Assembly: GCA_947503585.1 (NCBI GenBank)
Contig: CANNEJ010000028.1
Span: 1 to 10,661, forward strand
Source of the DNA: Anaerolineales bacterium
Lineage (GTDB): Bacteria > Chloroflexota > Anaerolineae > Anaerolineales > UBA11657
Direction: 5' to 3'
Length of the DNA: 10,661 nucleotides
The notes under the pieces were generated by a model. That model was not told the origin of the DNA, did no database searches, and saw nothing but the letters and a program-made list of their open reading frames with translations. This document shows, one piece after another, positions 6,804 to 10,661 of the stretch (its first letter is position 1; each line of letters opens with the position of its first letter). Both the position numbers and the translations under genes were made by a program.

Positions 6804-7572
6804 CTGCTTCAGCGTAACGCTCGCGGACCCACTCGTAGCCTTGGGCTTCCAGTTGCAGCGCAAGGTCTGCGCCGCCGGATTCTACTATGCGCCCACCCAT
6901 CATGATGTGCACCTTATCTGGCTTGATGTAGTTCAACATGCGCTGATAATGCGTGATGATGAGCACACCAAGCTTAGGACCCACCAGTTTGTTGATGCCA
7001 TCCGCAACAATGCGCAGTGCATCAATGTCGAGGCCGGAGTCGGTTTCGTCCATGATTGCAATCGTCGGCTCTAGCGTGGCGAGCTGCAAAATTTCCGCGC
7101 GCTTTTTCTCGCCGCCGGAAAAACCCTCGTTAAGATAGCGCCCAGCAAAATCATGCGACATTTGCAGCGTGTCCATCCTTTCCTTCAGCAATTTGCGGAA
7201 CTGTGGAATTGGCATGCCCTTGCTCTTCGGATCAACCGCGCGCAAGCGGGCATTGATTGCGGTGCGTAAAAAGTTCGCAACTGTTACACCCGGGATGGCG
7301 ACTGGATACTGAAACGCCAGAAACAAACCCATGCGGGAGCGCTCGTCCACGCCCAGCTCCAGCAAGTCAACACCGTCCATGATCACCTGCCCGGACGTCA
7401 CCACGTAATGCGGATGCCCCATCAAGGTATTGGACAAGGTACTTTTGCCCGTTCCGTTCGGTCCCATCAATGCATGAACCTCGCCCTGCTTCACAACAAG
7501 GTTGACGCCCCTCAGGATCTCCTTGCCTTCCACAGACACGTGCAGATCCCTAATTTCCAGTACTGCGCTCAT
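6796..7572 (-). CDS. sufC: SufC, Fe-S assembly ABC-type ATPase
   Basis: The 258-residue cytoplasmic ATPase drives conformational change in the SufBC2D scaffold; it is not a transporter component. Walker A is GPNGTGKST (37-45), the Q-loop is Gln88 (LAFQYP), the signature is FSGGEKKR (151-158), Walker B is IAIMDE ending at Glu176, the D-loop is SGLD (179-182) and the H-loop is His208 (IITHYQRML). The GFSGGEKKRAEILQ and ETDSGLDIDAL forms are specific to SufC. It is the first gene of the operon, about 27 bases after the predicted transcription start. A GGAG lies 12 bases before the ATG, a rather long spacing. The AU-rich start context (TATAAATAATGAG) is identical to that of the Rieske gene. Confidence 0.98.
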   Translation of the reverse strand: MSAVLEIRDLHVSVEGKEILRGVNLVVKQGEVHALMGPNGTGKSTLSNTLMGHPHYVVTSGQVIMDGVDLLELGVDERSRMGLFLAFQYPVAIPGVTVANFLRTAINARLRAVDPKSKGMPIPQFRKLLKERMDTLQMSHDFAGRYLNEGFSGGEKKRAEILQLATLEPTIAIMDETDSGLDIDALRIVADGINKLVGPKLGVLIITHYQRMLNYIKPDKVHIMMGGRIVESGGADLALQLEAQGYEWVRERYAEAAA

Positions 7573-7605
7573 TATTTATAGATTCTCCAAGTTATAAGTG
7601 CTGTA

Positions 7606-7634
7606 AGTATACGTTTTCAGCGGCCGATTGTCAA
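7606..7634 (-). promoter_or_regulatory. sigma70-like promoter of the suf operon
   Basis: On the minus strand a consensus -35 TTGACA (7634-7629) is separated by exactly 17 bp from TATACT (7611-7606). The expected start is near 7599, leaving a short leader of about 27 bases before sufC. No large 5' riboswitch fits in that leader. This is the best promoter in the window, so tight control would need a repressor; see the adjacent inverted repeat. Confidence 0.85.
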
Positions 7635-7660
7635 TAAATAAGCCTGGTTTCATATTTATT
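7633..7660 (-). promoter_or_regulatory. candidate operator: 8-bp inverted repeat at the suf -35 box
   Basis: AATAAATA (7633-7640) and TATTTATT (7653-7660) form a perfect inverted repeat with a 12-bp spacer, so the half-site centres are 20 bp apart, about two helical turns. It overlaps the suf -35 box by two bases, a good position for a dimeric repressor or activator. The sequence is AT-rich and chance symmetry is possible. The protein is not encoded in the window. Confidence 0.4.
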
Positions 7661-7837
7661 TTCCCTATCGGTGGAGCACCGGGAATGAAAATAGCCCAAA
7701 ACTACACCTTGCTTTTTTCAACCTGCTGCGCTAAACTCACTTAGGTAATCTTCGTTCGCCCCCCTACGCGCTAAGGAATAAGTTTTTGCCATAATTGCTT
7801 TGGCGAAACAAGTAACAGAATTAATTTAGATGTAGTG

Positions 7838-8260
7838 ATGTTCGTTTCGCCTATTAACGATAAGCCAGCAGCCCGCACGGAGGCTGCAACTCCCGCGCGT
7901 GAAGCGCCGCCTACTGCCAACATCTCCAACCTTTGGCAGACACTGGAAGGCACGCCTGTGCTGCCGACGGACGAAGCGCAGCTTTCCAGCAACCGCGAGT
8001 TCTCGCAGGGTGCGCACCAGGAATTGCGCCAACTTGATGAGCAGCTGCAACTACTGCAGCGCAAGCAGCAAGATTCGGATGTAAAAATTGACGGGTTGGT
8101 GCGGACCGCGCAGCGCGCATACGAGGCCACCAACAGTCTCAGCCAAACCACCAGTATTCTCACGAGCAAGCTTGCGCAGCTCGATAACATCGATAAGCGC
8201 TTGGAAAATGTGGAAACTTGGGTCCGGCGACCGTGGTGGCGCCGGCTTTTTAGCGACTAA
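7838..8260 (+). CDS. coiled-coil protein of unknown function
   Basis: I do not recognise a family for this 140-residue protein. Residues 1-50 are Ala/Pro/Thr-rich and probably disordered. About 52-127 are rich in Gln, Leu and charged residues with heptad-like spacing (ELRQLDEQLQLLQ, then LTSKLAQLDNIDKRLENVE), predicting a coiled coil. The C-terminus is RRPWWRRLFSD, a basic aromatic tail that could touch membrane or nucleic acid. There is no signal peptide or membrane helix. The start is ATG at 7838, with GTG at 7835 as an alternative; no clear ribosome binding site precedes it. It is divergent from sufC and shares the 265-bp intergenic region. A poor promoter candidate, TTGCTT-17-TAAACT, lies at 7709-7737. 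Reading frame and composition look genuine, but this is a hypothetical gene. Confidence 0.7.
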   Translation: MFVSPINDKPAARTEAATPAREAPPTANISNLWQTLEGTPVLPTDEAQLSSNREFSQGAHQELRQLDEQLQLLQRKQQDSDVKIDGLVRTAQRAYEATNSLSQTTSILTSKLAQLDNIDKRLENVETWVRRPWWRRLFSD

Positions 8261-8301
8261 ACACCGATTTTCCCGCCGATGCGCCCTTAAGATCCGGGGC
8301 G

Positions 8302-8398
8302 TCCTGCCGATACTTTGGGTACAGCGTAGGGGCTGCGGTCGGGCGCAGGCATCCTGTGAAGGGTCAACCTGCGCCCGGCGTCCCTTTCGTCGGCGGGA
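8302..8398 (+). other. long imperfect inverted repeat / rod-like structured element
   Basis: The stretch between the coiled-coil gene and its terminator folds on itself. Outer arms 8302-8310 and 8390-8398 pair over 9 bp with one wobble. A middle stem joins 8328-8333 to 8380-8385. A core stem of 12 bp joins 8338-8349 to 8368-8379 (CGGGCGCAGG with CCTGCGCCCG plus two more pairs). ATCC at 8351-8354 then pairs with GGGT around a six-base loop. It does not show the SRP, tmRNA or RNase P signatures. It may be a 3'-UTR structure, a non-coding RNA or an intergenic palindromic repeat copy. Confidence 0.6.
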
Positions 8399-8412
8399 GT
8401 ACTCGCACTTCT

Positions 8413-8436
8413 ATAACTGGTTTGGGCCAGGGTTAT
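8413..8436 (+). other. secondary hairpin in the structured intergenic stretch
   Basis: ATAAC and GTTAT enclose TGG/CCA with a two-base bulge and a six-base loop, next to the long element at 8302-8398. Together with the terminator, it makes almost the whole 8290-8555 interval foldable on the plus strand. I see no convincing gene in this interval. Confidence 0.35.
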
Positions 8437-8522
8437 TGGAGCGGGCACATTCTAGAACCTGCTGAAATTAGCCCTGCGTTGGCACAGCCCCAGCTAAGTG
8501 CTTCTGGCCCACTTTTGAGATT

Positions 8523-8555
8523 AGCGCTTCTGCTTTGCAGGAGCGCTTTTATTTT
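8523..8555 (+). terminator. intrinsic terminator on the plus strand
   Basis: AGCGCTTCTGC and GCAGGAGCGCT form an 11-bp stem (one G-T wobble) with a TTT loop, followed by TTTTATTTT within the tail. This is a classical rho-independent terminator. It lies about 260 bases after the coiled-coil gene stop, so the upstream structured stretch would be part of the transcript. On the minus strand the stem has a mismatch and no U-tract, so it acts mainly in the plus direction. Confidence 0.88.
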
Positions 8556-8564
8556 CTGCCGAAC

Positions 8565-8774
8565 TTATTTGCCGCCGCGCCCGTCTCTGCGATAGCCCAT
8601 CAACGCGCCGCCCGCTGCGGCCACAGCGAGCGAGATCAGTTCTGCCACCCACGCAGTCTGCAAGGCTGCGCTCCAAGTTGCATAGGTTGTGGCAATTGAG
8701 TGGTGCCACAGCGCAAAATAGAAAAAGCTAAGTCCGCCAATTGCTAAAAGTGCGCCGCCGGCTGCGTTGATCAC
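8565..8774 (-). CDS. small two-helix membrane protein of unknown function
   Basis: From a GTG at 8774 the product has 69 residues. There are two hydrophobic segments: about residues 3-23 (INAAGGALLAIGGLSFFYFALW) and 43-61 (VAELISLAVAAAGGALMGY). A short polar loop with HH joins them, and the basic tail RRDGRGGK suggests a cytoplasmic C-terminus. I do not recognise a family. A longer GTG start at 8798 is possible, but a TATAAT box lies inside that extension, so the shorter start is preferred. It follows the J-domain-like gene by 69 bp on the same strand and converges with the coiled-coil gene. Confidence 0.6.
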   Translation of the reverse strand: MINAAGGALLAIGGLSFFYFALWHHSIATTYATWSAALQTAWVAELISLAVAAAGGALMGYRRDGRGGK

Positions 8775-8780
8775 GCTCGA

Positions 8781-8786
8781 ATTATA
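8781..8786 (-). promoter_or_regulatory. -10 box placed for a leaderless transcript
   Basis: A perfect TATAAT on the minus strand ends six bases before the GTG at 8774. Transcription starting at the normal distance would begin at or next to the start codon, giving a leaderless mRNA. The -35 region (CTGGTG or CCTGGT near 8803-8809) is weak. Confidence 0.45.
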
Positions 8787-8843
8787 GTGCAGGCACACGC
8801 CACACCAGGTTGTCGGCGGCCGGCTGGCAATGCCACGCCACTG

Positions 8844-9638
8844 CTATGGGGCAGTTTCAACTTCCACCACAGGCAGCTGGCCGGGATCTCCATCAGCTTT
8901 TATGCCGGCAAGCGCCACCCACCCGCCCTCAGCTTCCACCTTGCTGGCATCCGCGATTTGCACCCAGCTGTCCGCCGCATTGCGTCCGATCAGCTTCATA
9001 CATTCACTACGCATCAAATAAGCAAGCGCTGCAAAATCGGCACCCGGACCCGAGCGCACATTTATTGACGGCGAACTGACACAAGCCGCCAACGGTGCCG
9101 GCATTGGTGTGGGAGTTTCGGTGGGAAGTGCCGGCGTGGTGGCCGTAGCAGTGGGCAGCCCGGCGGAGGCTTGCAGCGTAAGGGCGGCTGCGGCCAGCAC
9201 TAACGGGCGTGCCGTGGCGCTGACGGGCGCTTGCGGCGGTGCCGCTCCGGCGCTGGAAGAAAACTCCAGCGCGCCCACAAAATAAAGCGCGAACACCACC
9301 AGCGCCAGCATGCCCACAAACAACACGGCTGCGCCAGCCGTCAACACATGCTTGATCCATTCGCGGCGGGCGCTGGGATGCTCCACCGGTTCCGCCACAG
9401 TGGCGCTATCGCCGCTGCGCGCGGCATCAAATGCGCGCCGGCGCGCGGGGTCGCGCAATAACTGGTAAGCCCACTGCGCCTCACGCAGTTGCGCTGCCGC
9501 GTGTGCATCCGGCCGCACGCTGGGGTGATAGCGCGCCACAAACATCCGATAGACCGCTTCAATCACTCGCGGCTCGGTGTTTGACGCAATGTTTAGAATT
9601 TCGTAGGGGTCGCCGTCCAAATCTTCAGGCATGGCCAT
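8844..9638 (-). CDS. membrane-anchored J-domain-like protein with extracytoplasmic SH3b domain
   Basis: From ATG 9638 the product has 264 residues. Residues 8-71 match a DnaJ J-domain (DPYEILNIAS, helix with EAVYRMFVARYHP, then QWAYQLLRDPARRRAFD). The HPD tripeptide that stimulates Hsp70 ATPase reads HPS (38-40). A single membrane helix spans about 97-124 and an Ala/Pro/Thr-rich linker about 130-183. A bacterial SH3 domain covers about 186-252, with the typical INVRSGPG and a later GGWVAL. Predicted topology is J-like domain inside and SH3b outside. Alternative starts are ATG 9671 (adds 11 residues including two Cys) and ATG 9632; none has a clear ribosome binding site. It is divergent from sufT. 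It could be a membrane scaffold or pseudo-J protein; Hsp70 activation is doubtful. Confidence 0.85.
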   Translation of the reverse strand: MAMPEDLDGDPYEILNIASNTEPRVIEAVYRMFVARYHPSVRPDAHAAAQLREAQWAYQLLRDPARRRAFDAARSGDSATVAEPVEHPSARREWIKHVLTAGAAVLFVGMLALVVFALYFVGALEFSSSAGAAPPQAPVSATARPLVLAAAALTLQASAGLPTATATTPALPTETPTPMPAPLAACVSSPSINVRSGPGADFAALAYLMRSECMKLIGRNAADSWVQIADASKVEAEGGWVALAGIKADGDPGQLPVVEVETAP

Positions 9639-9685
9639 GCTGCGCACTCGGCAAGTGCTGCAAGTGTACATCAGGCACCGGAAAT

Positions 9686-9714
9686 TTGACGCGCTTGCAG
9701 CGCACTGCTATACT
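9686..9714 (+). promoter_or_regulatory. sigma70-like promoter of the sufT-like gene
   Basis: TTGACG (9686-9691) and TATACT (9709-9714) are separated by exactly 17 bp. The start is expected near 9721, a leader of about 15 bases. The -10 and spacing equal those of the suf operon promoter. The spacer contains a perfect dyad, GCGCT-TGC-AGCGC (9691-9703), a possible operator. Confidence 0.8.
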
Positions 9715-9735
9715 TGGCGAAAGCGAGAAAACATT

Positions 9736-10062
9736 ATGACCGAGCGTCCTGAATTTTATTTGACCACTGATCCACAACTAGTTGCGCTGCGCGAAGGCTT
9801 GCGCGAGGTGATGGATCCCGAAATCGGCATGAGCATCGTCGAACTCGGGCTCGTGCGCACGGCCGAGATCCAACCGGAAGGCGTGCACATAATGATGATC
9901 ATGACCACGCCCTTCTGCCCGTACAGCCCGGCCATTTTGGAAAGCACGCGCCAAAAGTCCCAAGAGGTAACCGGCCGCACCGCCACTGTAGAAATGGGCA
10001 TTGAAATGTGGAGCCCGGAAATGATGGAAGAGGGCGCTGGCGGAGAATGGGGCTTGTTCTAA
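9736..10062 (+). CDS. sufT: SufT-like DUF59/MIP18-family Fe-S maturation protein
   Basis: The 108-residue protein belongs to the DUF59 (MIP18/SufT/PaaD) family, which helps maturation of Fe-S proteins. The family motif DPEIGMSIVELGLV starts at Asp27. The conserved cysteine, Cys61, lies in TTPFCPYSPAI. The C-terminal WSPEMMEEG..GEWGLF matches the W-x-P-x-MM tail often seen in these proteins. The start at ATG 9736 gives MTERPEFYL, 15 bases after the predicted transcription start. A longer frame reaching upstream would run through the promoter and is rejected. In many genomes the gene is the last of the suf operon; here it stands alone, about 2.2 kb from sufC and in opposite orientation. Client proteins are unknown. 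Confidence 0.9.
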   Translation: MTERPEFYLTTDPQLVALREGLREVMDPEIGMSIVELGLVRTAEIQPEGVHIMMIMTTPFCPYSPAILESTRQKSQEVTGRTATVEMGIEMWSPEMMEEGAGGEWGLF

Positions 10063-10661
10063 AAAAGCATAAAAGGTGTTCCAGCCAGGCACGAGAAAAC
10101 GCTGGCGCTACACCCAATGCCGGCCTGACTGCCTAACTGTTGGCGGTATCCGGCACCTCTGAGGCACTTGCCAACCGCGCCGTTTGCGGCGTCAAACTAC
10201 ATAAATTTAGGCGGTTTGGAGCATTCGTAGCCCGGCTGGCCCTGGCTGAACTGGTCCTTAACCGCAAGATCAATTAGCTTGGTTGGGGTGACGAGTGAAA
10301 AACGGTATCGGATGGGATGTGCCACGGATTGGACCTGCGGGCAATCCCTGCCCGAGTGCCCGCGGAACGGACAGGATTAAGCGACATTAGCCAGAATGAT
10401 TATGGCCCGGCGCAAGCGTGACCGTAAGTAGACTAGCCCAGCTTACTGGAAGCGAGTTTGGCAGTTGCCGCCGGCCGCCCATAGCGGAGCACACTGCCTG
10501 GCCCAACAGCCGATGGCTCGTGCACTGCAGCGCCTGCCCCGCCGTTGGCGAATAGCACTCGCAGAAAAAGTGCCGGCAAGTGTCCAATATCTAACCCGAT
10601 AAACATCGGATAAAGTACCCGGGCGGGGTTGCGGGGGCGCCACTTCACTGCCGATACCACA
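10063..10661. other. about 600 bp without a supportable gene, several inverted repeats
   Basis: No frame resembles a known protein. A minus-strand frame (10660-10433, GTG at the edge, 75 codons) is open to the window end and could be the tail of a gene outside, but its sequence is unfamiliar and other frames are equally open. A short plus-strand frame ending at 10380 (RYRMGCATDWTCGQS) has no good start. Inverted repeats include 10075-10114, GTTGGC/GCCAAC at 10139-10175, CGCCG/CGGCG at 10178-10191, and the alternative pair at 10335-10365. No tRNA, tmRNA, RNase P or riboswitch signature was recognised. No terminator with a U-tract follows sufT. Confidence 0.5.
10075..10114 (+). repeat. inverted repeat 12 bp after the sufT-like gene
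   Basis: GGTGT and CCAGC on the left pair with GCTGG and ACACC on the right (10 bp with a 1 x 4 internal loop and a 15-base terminal loop). No U-run follows, so it is not a typical terminator. It may stabilise the 3' end of the sufT message. Confidence 0.45.

Noticed and set aside
8338..8379. SRP (4.5S) RNA-like rod hairpin
   Set aside because: The conserved apical GGAA/GNRA tetraloop and the AGCA symmetric loop are absent on both strands.
8844..9638. HscB/Jac1-type Fe-S co-chaperone, because a J-like protein lies beside sufT
   Set aside because: HscB lacks membrane and SH3b segments and keeps HPD. Here HPD is lost, no HscA is nearby, and SufU lacks the LPPVK motif.
9631..9735. Upstream extension of the sufT-like frame beginning at 9631
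   Set aside because: The extension runs through the TTGACG/TATACT promoter and overlaps the divergent gene. The family start fits ATG 9736.
10128..10134. GCCTAAC, resembling an integron attC core half (RYYYAAC)
   Set aside because: No matching GTTRRRY lies at a suitable distance and there is no integrase or cassette; a single seven-base match is expected by chance.
10229..10380. Short plus-strand frame with several Cys (MGCATDWTCGQSLPEC)
   Set aside because: It has no proper start codon or ribosome binding site, it is under 50 codons, and it lies in a region full of inverted repeats.
10433..10660. Minus-strand open frame reaching the right edge (75 codons, contains MFIGLDIGHLPALFLRVLF)
   Set aside because: The product resembles no family I know, the GTG start is only the window edge, and overlapping minus frames are open too. 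It could be a gene tail, but the sequence alone does not support it.

Overview
The window is about 10.7 kb of moderately GC-rich bacterial DNA. It is dominated by a SUF-type iron-sulfur (Fe-S) cluster assembly operon on the minus strand. Gene order (sufC-sufB-sufD-sufS-sufU-Rieske), a separate sufT-like gene ending in WGLF, a GT-C glycosyltransferase and a J-domain/TM/SH3b protein together suggest Chloroflexota. This is inference from gene content, because no rRNA or other marker gene is present. I see no tRNA, rRNA, CRISPR array or insertion sequence.

Layout. 1-654 (minus) holds the N-terminal 218 codons of a polytopic glycosyltransferase that runs off the left edge. 807-1733 (minus) is an aldo/keto reductase with its own TATAAT box. 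1847-7572 (minus) is the suf operon, read from high to low coordinates: SufC ATPase, SufB scaffold, SufD partner, SufS cysteine desulfurase, SufU-type sulfur acceptor and a small Rieske ferredoxin. A near-consensus promoter (TTGACA-17-TATACT) lies upstream of sufC, with an 8-bp inverted repeat touching its -35 box. Strong RNA hairpins lie at the sufC/sufB and sufB/sufD junctions.

7838-8260 (plus) is a divergent gene for a coiled-coil protein of unknown function. It is followed by a highly structured non-coding stretch and a clear intrinsic terminator (8523-8555). Facing it on the minus strand are a two-helix membrane protein (8565-8774), apparently leaderless, and a membrane-anchored J-domain-like/SH3b protein whose HPD motif is changed to HPS. 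Diverging from the latter is a sufT-like gene (9736-10062, plus) with its own TTGACG-17-TATACT promoter. The last 600 bases hold no gene I can support and contain several inverted repeats.

How the genes work together. SufS takes sulfur from cysteine, SufU accepts it (the zinc-ligand set and the partner histidine in SufS are both present), and the SufBC2D complex builds the cluster. SufT is likely to help maturation of particular targets. The Rieske protein may supply electrons or be an early client. No sufR, iscR or other Rrf2-type regulator gene is in the window, so regulation must come from elsewhere. The most unusual points are the compact SufU without the insertion typical of SufU, the tandem intercistronic hairpins, the HPD-less J-domain protein beside sufT, and the long folded element at 8302-8398.
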